Positions 12,001 to 24,000 of a stretch of 64,000 nt of DNA are shown in pieces; position 1 is the first letter of the stretch, and every line of letters starts with the position of its first letter. The DNA comes from Ulva prolifera (Eukaryota; Chlorophyta; Ulvophyceae; Ulvales; Ulvaceae): NCBI GenBank assembly GCA_023078555.1, contig CM041199.1, positions 4,345,315 through 4,409,314 on the forward strand, given 5' to 3'. The notes under the pieces are model-generated. The model saw nothing but the letters and a program-made list of their open reading frames with translations. It did no database searches and had not been told where the DNA came from. The translations under genes were made by a program, and so were the position numbers.

Positions 12001-15000
12001 ACCACCTCCTCTGGCCCAGGATCGCTGTCACCAGGCTCAGTGGGAGCTGTGCCAGTGGTTGGGGGATTGGTGGAAGGAGGAGTGGTGGAAGGAGGAGTGG
12101 TGGCCGGAGTGGCAGGTGTGCCAGCAGGCTCATTCACCACCTCCTCTGGCTCAGGATCGCTGTCACCAGGCTCAGTGGGAGCTGTGCCAGTGGGTGGGGG
12201 ATTGGTGGAAGCAGGAGTGGTGGAAGGAGGAGTGGTGGAAGGAGGAGTGGTGGAAGGAGGAGCGGTTGAAGGAGGAGTGGCGGCCGGAGTGGCAGGTGTG
12301 CCAGCAGGCTCATTCACCACCTCCTCTGGCCCAGGATCGCTGTCACCAGGCTCAGTGGGAGCTGTGCCAGTGGTTGGGGGATTGGTGGAAGGAGGAGTGG
12401 TGGAAGGAGGAGTGGTGGCCGGAGTGGCAGGTGTGCCAGCAGGCTCATTCACCACCTCCTCTGGCTCAGGATCGCTGTCACCAGGCTCAGTGGGAGCTGT
12501 GCCAGTGGTTGGGGGATTGGTGGAAGGAGGAGTGGTGGAAGGAGGAGTGGTGGAAGGAGGAGTGGTGGAAGGAGGATTGGTGGAAGGAGGAGTGGTGGCA
12601 GGAGGAGTGTCGGCCGGAGTGGCAGGTGTGCCATCGGGCTCATCTACCACCTCCTCTGGCTCAGGATCACTGTCTCCAGGCTCATTGGGAGCTGTGCCAG
12701 TGGTTGGGGGATTGGTGGAAGGAAGAGTGGTGGAAGCAGGAGTGGTGGAAGGAGGAGTGGTGGCCGGAGTGGCAGGTGTGCCAGCAGGCTCATTCACCAC
12801 CTCCTCTGGCTCAGGATCGCTGTCACCAGGCTCAGTGGGAGCTGTGCCAGTGGGTGGGGGATTGGTGGAAGCAGGAGTGGTGGAAGGAGGAGTGGTGGAA
12901 GGAGGAGTGGTGGAAGGAGGAGCGGTGGATGGAGGAGTGGTGGCAGGAGGAGTGGTGGAAGGAGGAGCGGTTGAAGGAGGAGCGGTTGAAGGAGGAGTGG
13001 TGGCCGGAGTGGCAGGTGTGCCAGCAGGCTCATCCACCACCTCCTCTGGCCCAGGATCGCTGTCACCAGGCTCAGTGGGAGCTGTGCCAGTGGTTGGGGG
13101 ATTGGTGGAAGGAGGAGTGGTGGAAGGAGGAGTGGTGGAAGGAGGAGTGGTGGATGGAGGAGTGGTGGCAGGAGGAGTGGTGGAAGGAGGAGCGGTTGAA
13201 GGAGGAGCGGTTGAAGGAGGAGTGGCGGCCGGAGTGGCAGGTGTGCCAGCGGGCTCATCCACCACCTCCTCTGGCTCAGGATCACTGTCACCAGGCTCAG
13301 TGGGAGCTGTGCCAGTGGGTGGGGGATTGGTGGAAGGAGGAGTGGTGGAAGGAGGAGTGGTGGAAGGAGGAGTGGTGGAAGGAGGATTGGCGGCCGGAGT
13401 GGCAGGTGTGCCAGCAGGCTCATCCACCACCTCCTCTGGCCCAGGATCGCTGTCACCAGGCTCAGTGGGAGCTGTGCCAGTGGTTGGGGGATTGGTGGAA
13501 GGAGGAGTGGTGGAAGGAGGAGTGGTGGCCGGAGTGGCAGGTGTGCCAGCAGGCTCATTCACCACCTCCTCTGGCTCAGGATCGCTGTCACCAGGCTCAG
13601 TGGGAGCTGTGCCAGTGGGTGGGGGATTGGTGGAAGCAGGAGTGGTGGAAGGAGGAGTGGTGGAAGGAGGAGTGGTGGAAGGAGGAGCGGTTGAAGGAGG
13701 AGTGGCGGCCGGAGTGGCAGGTGTGCCAGCAGGCTCATTCACCACCTCCTCTGGCCCAGGATCGCTGTCACCAGGCTCAGTGGGAGCTGTGCCAGTGGTT
13801 GGGGGATTGGTGGAAGGAGGAGTGGTGGAAGGAGGAGTGGTGGCCGGAGTGGCAGGTGTGCCAGCAGGCTCATTCACCACCTCCTCTGGCTCAGGATCGC
13901 TGTCACCAGGCTCAGTGGGAGCTGTGCCAGTGGGTGGGGGATTGGTGGAAGCAGGAGTGGTGGAAGGAGGAGTGGTGGAAGGAGGAGTGGTGGAAGGAGG
14001 AGCGGTTGAAGGAGGAGTGGCGGCCGGAGTGGCAGGTGTGCCAGCAGGCTCATTCACCACCTCCTCTGGCCCAGGATCGCTGTCACCAGGCTCAGTGGGA
14101 GCTGTGCCAGTGGGTGGGGGATTGGTGGAAGGAGGAGTGGTGGAAGGAGGAGTGGTGGAAGGAGGAGTGGTGGCAGGAGGAATGGTGGAAGGAGGAGCGG
14201 TTGAAGGAGGAGTGGCGGCCGGAGTGGCAGGTGTGCCAGCGGGCTCATCCACCACCTCCTCTGGCTCAGGATCGCTGTCACCAGGCTCAGTGGGAGCAGT
14301 GCCAGTGGGTGGGGGATTGGTGGAAGGAGGAGTGGTGGAAGGAGGAGTGGTGGCAGGAGGAATGGTGGAAGGAGGAGCGGTTGAAGGAGGAGTGGCGGCC
14401 GGAGTGGCAGGTGTGCCAGCGGGCTCATCCACCACCTCCTCTGGCTCAGGATCACTGTCACCAGGCTCAGTGGGAGCTGTGCCAGTGGTTGGGGGATTGG
14501 TGGAAGGAGGAGTGGTGGAAGGAGGAGTGGTGGAAGGAGGAGTGGTGGAAGGAGGAGTGGTGGAAGGAGGAGTGGTGGCAGGAGGAGTGGTGGAAGGAGG
14601 AGCGGTTGAAGGAGGAGTGGCGGCCAGAGTGGCAGGTGTGCCAGCGGGCACATCCACCACCTCCTCTGGCTCAGGATCGCTGTCACCAGGCTCAGTGGGA
14701 GCTGTGCCAGTGGGTGGGGGATTGGTGGAAGGAGGAGTGGTGGAAGGAGGAGTGGTGGAAGGAGGAGTGGTGGAAGGAGGAGTGGTGGAAGGAGGAGTGG
14801 TGGAAGGAGGAGTGGTGGCAGGAGGAGTGGTGGACGGAGGAGCGGTTGAAGGAGGAGTGGCGGCCAGAGTGGCAGGTGTGCCAGCGGGCTCATCCACCAC
14901 CTCCTCTGGCTCAGGATCGCTGTCACCAGGCTCAGTGGGAGCTGTGCCAGTGGGTGGGGGATTGGTGGAAGGAGGAGTGGTGGAAGGAGGAGTGGTGGCA

Positions 15001-18000
15001 GGAGGAGTGGTGGCAGGAGGAGAAGTGGAAGGAGGAGCGGTTGAAGGAGGAGTGGCGGCCGGAGTGGCAGGTGTGCCAGCGGGCTCATCCACCACCTCCT
15101 CTGGCTCAGGATCACTGTCACCAGGCTCAGTGGGAGCTGTGCCAGTGGTTGGGGGATTGGTGGAAGGAGGAGTGGTGGAAGGAGGAGTGGTGGATGGAGG
15201 AATGGTGGAAGGAGGAGTGGTGGAAGGAGGAGTGGTGGCAGGAGGAGTGGTGGAAGGAGGAGCGGTTGAAGGAGGAGTGGCGGCCAGAGTGGCAGGTGTG
15301 CCAGCGGGCACATCCACCACCTCCTCTGGCTCAGGATCGCTGTCACCAGGCTCAGTGGGAGCTGTGCCAGTGGGTGGGGGATTGGTGGAAGGAGGAGTGG
15401 TGGAAGGAGGAGTGGTGGAAGGAGGAGTGGTGGAAGGAGGAGTGGTGGAAGGAGGAGTGGTGGCAGGAGGAGTGGTGGAAGGAGGAGCGGTTGAAGGAGG
15501 AGTGGCGGCCAGAGTGGCAGGTGTGCCAGCGGGCTCATCCACCACCTCCTCTGGCTCAGGATCGCTGTCACCAGGCTCAGTGGGAGCTGTGCCAGTGGGT
15601 GGGGGATTGGTGGAAGGAGGAGTGGTGGAAGGAGGAGTGGTGGCAGGAGGAGTGGTGGCAGGAGGAGTGGTGGAAGGAGGAGCGGTTGAAGGAGGAGTGG
15701 CGGCCGGAGTGGCAGGTGTGCCAGCGGGCTCATCCACCACCTCCTCTGGCTCAGGATCACTGTCACCAGGCTCAGTGGGAGCTGTGCCAGTGGTTGGGGG
15801 ATTGGTGGAAGGAGGAGTGGTGGAAGGAGGAGTGGTGGATGGAGGAGTGGTGGAAGGAGGAGTGGTGGAAGGAGGAGTGGTGGCAGGAGGAGTGGTGGAA
15901 GGAGGAGCGGTTGAAGGAGGAGTGGCGGCCAGAGTGGCAGGTGTGCCAGCGGGCACATCCACCACCTCCTCTGGCTCAGGATCGCTGTCACCAGGCTCAG
16001 TGGGAGCTGTGCCAGTGGGTGGGGGATTGGTGGAAGGAGGAGTGGTGGAAGGAGGAGTGGTGGAAGGAGGAGTGGTGGAAGGAGGAGTGGTGGAAGGAGG
16101 AGTGGTGGCAGGAGGAGTGGTGGAAGGAGGAGCGGTTGAAGGAGGAGTGGCGGCCAGAGTGGCAGGTGTGCCAGCGGGCTCATCCACCACCTCCTCTGGC
16201 TCAGGATCGCTGTCACCAGGCTCAGTGGGAGCTGTGCCAGTGGGTGGGGGATTGGTGGAAGGAGGAGTGGTGGAAGGAGGAGTGGTGGCAGGAGGAGTGG
16301 TGGCAGGAGGAGTGGTGGAAGGAGGAGTGGTGGAAGGAGGAGTGGCGGCCGGAGTGGCAGGTGTGCCAGCGGGCTCATCCACCACCTCCTCTGGCTCAGG
16401 ATCGCTGTCACCAGGCTCAGTGGGAGCTGTGCCAGTGGGTGGGGGATTGGTGGAAGGAGGAGTGGTGGAAGGAGGAGTGGTGGAAGGAGGAGTGGTGGAA
16501 GGAGGAGTGGTGGAAGGAGGAGTGGTGGCAGGAGGAGTGGTGGAAGGAGGAGCGGTTGAAGGAGGAGTGGCGGCCGGAGTGGCAGGTGTGCCAGCGGGCT
16601 CATCCACCACCTCCTCTGGCTCAGGATCGCTGTCACCAGGCTCAGTGGGAGCTGTGCCAGTGGGTGGGGGATTGGTGGAAGGAGGAGTGGTGGAAGGAGG
16701 AGTGGTGGCAGGAGGAGTGGTGGCAGGAGGAGTGGTGGAAGGAGGAGCGGTTGAAGGAGGAGTGGCGGCCGGAGTGGCAGGTGTGCCAGCGGGCTCATCC
16801 ACCACCTCCTCTGGCTCAGGATCACTGTCACCAGGCTCAGTGGGAGCTGTGCCAGTGGGTGGGGGATTGGTGGAAGGAGGAGTGGTGGAAGGAGGAGTGG
16901 TGGAAGGAGGAGTGGTGGAAGGAGGATTGGCGGCCGGCGTGGCAGGTGTGCCAGCAGGCTCATCCACCACCTCCTCTGGCTCAGGATCGCTGTCACCAGG
17001 CTCAGTGGGAGCTGTGCCAGTGGGTGGGGGATTGGTGGAAGGAGGAGTGGTGGAAGGAGGAGTGGTGGCAGGAGGAGTGGTGGCAGGAGGAGTGGTGGAA
17101 GGAGGAGCGGTTGAAGGAGGAGTGGCGGCCAGAGTGGCAGGTGTGCCAGCGGGCTTATCCACCACCTCCTCTGGCTCAGGATCACTGTCACCAGGCTCAG
17201 TGGGAGCTGTGCCAGTGGGTGGGGGATTGGTGGAAGGAGGAGTGGTGGAAGGAGGAGTGGTGGAAGGAGGATTGGCGGCCGGCGTGGCAGGTGTGCCAGC
17301 AGGCTCATCCACCACCTCCTCTGGCTCAGGATCACTGTCACCAGGCTCAGTGGGAGCTGTGCCAGTGGGTGGGGGATTGGTGGAAGGAGGAGTGGTGGAA
17401 GGAGGAGTGGTGGAAGGAGGATTGGCGGCCGGCGTGGCAGGTGTGCCAGCAGGCTCATCCACCACCTCCTCTGGCCCAGGATCGCTGTCACCAGGCTCAG
17501 TGGGAGCTGTGCCAGTGGTTGGGGGATTGGTGGAAGGAGGAGTGGTGGAAGGAGGAGTGGTGGAAGGAGGAGTGGTTGCAGGAGGAGTGGTGGAAGGAGG
17601 AGCGGTTGAAGGAGGAGTGGCGGCCGGAGTGGCAGGTGTGCCAGCGGGCTCATCCACCACCTCCTCTGGCTCAGGATCGCTGTCACCAGGCTCAGTGGGA
17701 GCTGTGCCAGTGGGTGGGGGATTGGTGGAAGGAGGAGTGGTGGAAGAGGGAGTGGTGGCAGGAGGAGTGGTGGCAGGAGGAGTGGTGGAAGGAGGAGCGG
17801 TTGAAGGAGGAGTGGCGGCCAGAGTGGCAGGTGTGCCAGCGGGCTCATCCACCACCTCCTCTGGCTCAGGATCACTGTCACCAGGCTCAGTGGGAGCTGT
17901 GCCAGTGGGTGGGGGATTGGTGGAAGGAGGAGTGGTGGAAGGAGGAGTGGTGGCAGGAGGAGTGGCGGCCGGAGTGGAAGGTGTGCCAGCGGGCTCATCA

Positions 18001-21000
18001 ACCACCTCCTCTGGCTCAGCATCGCTGTCACCAGGCTCAGTGGGAGTTGTGCCAGTGGATGGGGGAGTGGTGGCAGGAGCAGTGGTGGAAGGAGGAGTGG
18101 TGGAAGGAGGAGTGGTGGAAGGAGGAGTGGTGTCCGGAGTGGCAGGTGTGCCAGCGGGCTCATCAACCACCTCCTCTGGCTCAGCATCGCTGTCACCAGG
18201 CTCAGTGGGAGTTGTGCCAGTGGGTGGGGGAGTGGTGGCAGGAGGAGTGGTGGCAGGAGGAGTAGCGGTCGGAGGAGAGGCGGCCGGAGTGGCAGGTGTG
18301 CCAGCGGGCTCATCAACCACCTCCTCTGGCTCAGCATCGCTGTCACCAGGCTCAGTGGGAGTGGTGCCAGTGGGTGGGGGAGTGGTGGCAGGAGGAGAGG
18401 TGGCAGGAGGAGTGGCGGCCGGAGGAGTGGCGGCCGGAGTGGAAGGTGTGCCAGCGGGCTCATCAACCACCTCCTCTGGCTCAGCATCGCTGTCACCAGG
18501 CTCAGTGGGAGTTGTGCTCGTGGGTGGGGGAGTGGTGGCAGGAGGAGTGGTGGCAGGAGGAGTGGCGGCCGGAGGAGTGGCGGCCGGAGTGGAAGGTGTG
18601 CCAGCGGGCTCATCCACCACCTCCTCTGGCCCAGGATCGCTGTCACCAGGCTCAGTGGGAGCTGTGCCAGTGGTTGGGGGATTGGTGGAAGGAGGAGTGG
18701 TGGAAGGAGGAGTGGTGGAAGGAGGAGTGGTTGCAGGAGGAGTGGTGGAAGGAGGAGCGGTTGAAGGAGGAGTGGCGGCCGGAGTGGCAGGTGTGCCAGC
18801 GGGCTCATCCACCACCTCCTCTGGCTCAGGATCGCTGTCACCAGGCTCAGTGGGAGCTGTGCCAGTGGGTGGGGGATTGGTGGAAGGAGGAGTGGTGGAA
18901 GAGGGAGTGGTGGCAGGAGGAGTGGTGGCAGGAGGAGTGGTGGAAGGAGGAGCGGTTGAAGGAGGAGTGGCGGCCAGAGTGGCAGGTGTGCCAGCGGGCT
19001 CATCCACCACCTCCTCTGGCTCAGGATCACTGTCACCAGGCTCAGTGGGAGCTGTGCCAGTGGGTGGGGGATTGGTGGAAGGAGGAGTGGTGGAAGGAGG
19101 AGTGGTGGAAGGAGGATTGGCGGCCGGAGTGGCAGGTGTGCCAGCAGGCTCATCCACCACCTCCTCTGGCCCAGGATCGCTGTCACCAGGCTCAGTGGGA
19201 GCTGTGCCAGTGGGTGGGGGATTGGTGGAAGCAGGAGTGGTGGAAGGAGGAGTGGTGGAAGGAGGAGTGGTGGAAGGAGGAGTGGTGTCCGGAGTGGCAG
19301 GTGTGCCAGCGGGCTTATCCACCACCTCCTCTGGCCCAGGATCGCTGTCACCAGGCTCAGTGGGAGTTGTGCCAGTGGGTGGGGGAGTGGTGGCAGGAGG
19401 AGTGGTGGCAGGAGGAGTGGTGGCAGGAGGAGTGGCGGCCGGAGTGGAAGGTGTGCCAGCGGGCTCATCAACCACCTCCTCTGGCTCAGCATCGCTGTCA
19501 CCAGGCTCAGTGGGAGTTGTGCCAGTGGGTGGGGGAGTGGTGGCAGGAGGAGTGGTGGAAGGAGGAGTGGTGGAAGGAGGAGTGGTGGAAGGAGGAGTGG
19601 TGTCCGGAGTGGCAGGTGTGCCAGCGGGCTCATCAACCACCTCCTCTGGCTCAGCATCGCTGTCACCAGGCTCAGTGGGAGTTGTGCCAGTGGGTGGGGG
19701 AGTGGTGGCAGGAGGAGTGGTGGCAGGAGGAGTAGCGGTCGGAGGAGAGGCGGCCGGAGTGGCAGGTGTGCCAGCGGGCTCATCAACCACCTCCTCTGGC
19801 TCAGCATCGCTGTCACCAGGCTCAGTGGGAGTTGTGCCAGTGGGTGGAGGAGTGGTGGCAGGAGGCGTGGTGGAAGGAGGAGTGGCGGCCGGAGGAGTGG
19901 CGGCCGGAGTGGCAGGTGTGCCAGCGGGCTCATCAACCACCTCCTCTGGCTCAGCATCGCTGTCACCAGGCTCAGTGGGAGTTGTGCTCGTGGGTGGGGG
20001 AGTGGTGGCAGGAGGAGTGGCGGCCGGAGGAGTGGCGGCCGGAGTGGAAGGTGTGCCAGCGGGCTCATCAACCACCTCCTCTGGCTCAGCATCGCTGTCA
20101 CCAGGCTCAGTGGGAGTTGTGCCAGTGGGTGGGGGAGTGGTGGCAGGAGGAGTGGTGGCAGGAGGAGCGGCGGCCGGAGGAGTGGCGGCCGGAGTGGAAG
20201 GTGTGCCAGCGGGCTCATCAACCACCTCCTCTGGCTCAGCATCACTGTCACCAGGCTCAGTGGGAGTTGTGCCAGTGGGTGGTGGAGTGGTGGCAGGAGG
20301 AGTGGTGGCAGGAGGAGTGGCGGCCGGAGGAGTGGCGGCCGGAGTGGAAGGTGTGCCAGCGGGCTCATCAACCACCTCCTCTGGCTCAGCATCGCTGTCA
20401 CCAGGCTCAGTGGGAGTTGTGCCCGTGGGTGGGGGAGTGGTGGCAGGAGGAGTGGTGGCAGGAAGAGTGGCGGCCGGAGGAGTGGCGGCCGGAGTGGAAG
20501 GTGTGCCAGCGGGCTCATCAACCACCTCCTCTGGCTCAGCATCGCTGTCACCAGGCTCAGTGGGAGTTGTGCCAGCGGGTGGGGGAGTGGTGGCAGGAGG
20601 AGTGGTGGCAGGAGGAGTGGCGGCCGGAGGAGTGGCGGCCGGAGTGGAAGGTGTGCCAGCGGGCTCATCAACCACCTCCTCTGGCTCAGCATCACTGTCA
20701 CCAGGCTCAGTGGGAGTTGTGCCAGTGGGTGGTGGAGTGGTGGCAGGAGGAGTGGTGGCAGGAGGAGTGGTGGCAGGAGGAGTGGCGGCCGGAGGAGTGG
20801 CGGCCGGAGTGGAAGGTGTGCCAGCGGGCTCATCAACCACCTCCTCTGGCTCAGCATCGCTGTCACCAGGCTCAGTGGGAGTTGTGCTCGTGGGTGGGGG
20901 AGTGGTGGCAGGAGGAGTGGTGGCAGGAGCTGTGGTGGCAGGAGGAGTGGCGGCCGGAGGAGTGGCGGCCGGAGTGGCAGGTGTGCCAGCGGGCTCTGCA

Positions 21001-24000
21001 ACCACCTCCTCTGGGTCAGCATCGCTGTCACCAGGCTCAGTGGGAGTTGTGCCAGTGGGTGGGGGAGTGGTGGTAGGAGGAGTGGTCACAGTGGGTGGGG
21101 GTGCTGCCTGCTCAATTGGTTCGGTTGGTGTGGGGGTGGCATCGCTTTGTTCCGGCTCTGAGGCGGTGGGGGGCACAGCTGGCGGTGCTGCCTGCTCAAT
21201 TAGTTCGGTTGGTGTGGGGCTAGCATCGCTTTGTTCCGGCTCTGAGGCGGTGGGGGGCACAGCTGGCGGTGCTGCCTGCTCAATTGGTTCGGTTGGTGTG
21301 GGGCTAGCATCGCTTTGTTCCGGCTCTGAGGCGGTGGGGGGCACAGCTGGCGGTGCTGCCTGCTCAATTGGTTCGGTTGGTGTGGGGCTAGCATCGCTTT
21401 GTTCCGGCTCTGAGGCGGTGGGGGGCACAGCTGGCGGTGCTGCCTGCTCAATTGGTTGGGTTGGTGTGGGGCTAGCATCGCTTTGTTCCGGCTCTGAGGC
21501 GGTGGGGGCCACGGCTGGCGGTGCTGCCTGCTCGTTTAATTCGGTTGGTGTGGGGGAAGCATCGCTTTGTTCGGGCCCTGAGCCTGTGGGGGGAATGCCT
21601 GGCGGTAATGCCTGCTCGATTGGTCCAGCTGGTGTAGGTGCTGCGTCGTTCGGTAATGGCTCGGCATCGAATGGGGGCACGGCTGGCGGTGCTGCCTGCT
21701 CAATTGGCTCACCTGGTGCAGGCGCTCCGATGTTCTCTGCTTGCTCGGGCACTGTCAGAGGAACAGCCGCTGGTGGTGCCTGTTCGTCTGGCCCAGCTGG
21801 TGCAGGTGGTGATGCAAGACTAGTGGGCACAGGTTCTGAAACAGGGTCAAGTGCAGCACTGGGTGGCTGTGCTGCTTGCTGAGGCACACCGATCGGCGAT
21901 GCTGGTGATGGCTGGCCTGCTGCAGATGGCTCGATCTGGCCGGGAGGCTGCACAGCCACCGGGGCAGAAGCATCTGCAGTTAGCGATTCTGATGTCAACA
22001 CAAGCATTTGGTCGTGGTACTAGCCGCTGGTGCTTGCGGCGATTCTGCCACCGGCCTTGGCAACACGTCGTTCTCAGCATGTTATTGCCGTTGTCTGTGC
22101 CGCAGTCGCCCGCACAGACCCGCCCTGATGACGGTGCCTGTGGTGCTACATGAACTAATGCATTTGCTGTACTCAAAATCACTAATGGTGTCGTTGGTGA
22201 TGCTGGCGAGTTGCTGCTCACCCGCCCCTGCTTTGGGGCCTGGCTCGTGTTGAGTGCAGAGGCGCCCGCCAGAGTTGAAAGCGTTTTGTGCCTTGCATGC
22301 TGTGTCTGATCCCAATGTCAGGGTTATCATGATTCAGCAGATATCAATATGTGACCGTGCATACATAGATGCATACAATACGTACAACGTCTCTACAGAA
22401 ATCTCCTGAACCTGGGTGCAATGAATCACGATCAAGTACAAGCTGGCTACTGTTCTGACGCAGTTTCGTGCTCAGTTTTGTGTACTGTGATACGTACATT
22501 GCTCAAGGTACACGCGTTGATCATCTGCAGAAGAATGATTGTGGGTGTGTTTCTACAAATGATGGCAAAGCCTCCGGATCACCATGTAACCTAGAATCAA
22601 CCAGTGAACGTTCCACCTAAGTATTCACCTTCACTCACTGGGACGTTAACTATTCTGGAGTCCGGTAGCGGGCGAGGAAAGCTACAGTAGGTTCCTGCTG
22701 TCAACTGTCAGTATCTGAGCCTAGCACTATGCTAACGACTTCAATAGTTTTGCTCATTATGTTTATATTTATGATCATTACTTTCTTGTCAGCAAGTGCT
22801 GGAGCGCAGCTGCGCACAGTCACTCAGCCGAGTGCGCAGTGGCCGAGGTGTAGGTCATTTACCAATTACAGGGATGCTTCTGGTGGTATACATCATAGTT
22901 GTGCACATCTAAGTTCACGTGGGGAAATGCAGCACAGCTATCCCATAGCGTTTCAGGTCCATCAAGGCCTACAGACCACACGACAAAATTGTTGACAATA
23001 CTTACTAGGCTGAGCTGAGGAATGCCAGAAACTCACCTCTGGCCACTTGGCTTACGCGTGGCATGTTTGTAGCATGTACATATATTTGTGGGCACAAATA
23101 TTAAGGATAATGTTCGTGGCGCCACTGTATATGGTCGTGTTGCGCCCGGGCTAGGCTTGACCTTTGCAGCTGTGTCTGAAACGCCGTAATTCAAGTGTCT
23201 GCGATTGATGATCCGCAAACCATAAGCAAACCCAAACAAATATATGCATTATCTGGTACAAGCACACATAAAAAAAATTCGATGCTGATCGGGAATGTTC
23301 ACGGCGCTACTGTCTGGACAACCAGTGACATGTGATGTATCACTGAACATGCAGCGTAACGGAAATGACCCCAGCACAAAATGAGCCACAACTTCCGAGA
23401 CCAAACAAATGTAGGTATAGCAAGCCCGGAAGTGATGTATAGTGTCAGGGCAGTGGAAATACCGCCTTGAACAGCCTCACTTACTGTAATGCACTGTACA
23501 TATGTGACAACAATGGCAACAAGCGGCATTAGAGGTACTGTGCATGTGAAACAATGGACAACAGGCATAAATCTCGATGTAATAATTGATGACATTGTGC
23601 TGGGCAGCTGAATAGTGTGCCATATTATGTGATGCATCCTGGATCATACAAAATACACGACTTGCAATCATGCAGTAACTCATAGCATAGGCCATTGGAA
23701 GTGAGCGGCTCGTATATGCAATCACCAGTGTCTGCATGCTTCCTACAATTGTTCTGACAGGCAAGGATTCAGGCCGCACCATCGTCTACGCCTGGACCTG
23801 CTGGCTGTTCTGGTTGCTCGCCCTGGGACGGCTCCGCTTGCCCGAGGCTCGGCTGCTCGCCGATAGGTGGGGCAGGAGCCGGGTTTGGCTGCTGGCCGCC
23901 TTGTGGCGGGCTGGCTGGATCAACGGGGTCACCTGCATCTGGGGCTGGAGACTCAGGCGAGGTGCCTGAAGGCGATGCGGCTGGGGGCGTGACTGCAGGG

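Larger units (their letters stand above)
9185..21100 (-). repeat. Thr/Pro mucin-like coding repeat array
   Basis: Within exon 4, several dozen units each combine a conserved acidic core ([20 protein letters not shown]) with a variable run of [10 protein letters not shown] pentapeptides, so unit length varies by multiples of 15 bases. Units near 18-21 kb are Ala-rich ([13 protein letters not shown]) and those near 9-17 kb are Ser-rich ([12 protein letters not shown]), which suggests local homogenisation. Three minus-strand and two plus-strand frames are open over kilobases here. Only the frame consistent with the acceptor at 21974 and the donor at 9139 is retained. Confidence 0.85.

Noticed and set aside
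14054..21031. 2,325-codon minus-strand frame ([10 protein letters not shown])
   Set aside because: It is out of frame with the splice acceptor at 21974 and the donor at 9139. It is the same repeat read in another phase.
9043..21882. 4,279-codon plus-strand frame ([10 protein letters not shown]) and the 3,007-codon [10 protein letters not shown] frame
   Set aside because: These are antisense shadows of the Thr/Pro array: open because the repeat lacks stops, with no start context, splice sites or plausible biology.
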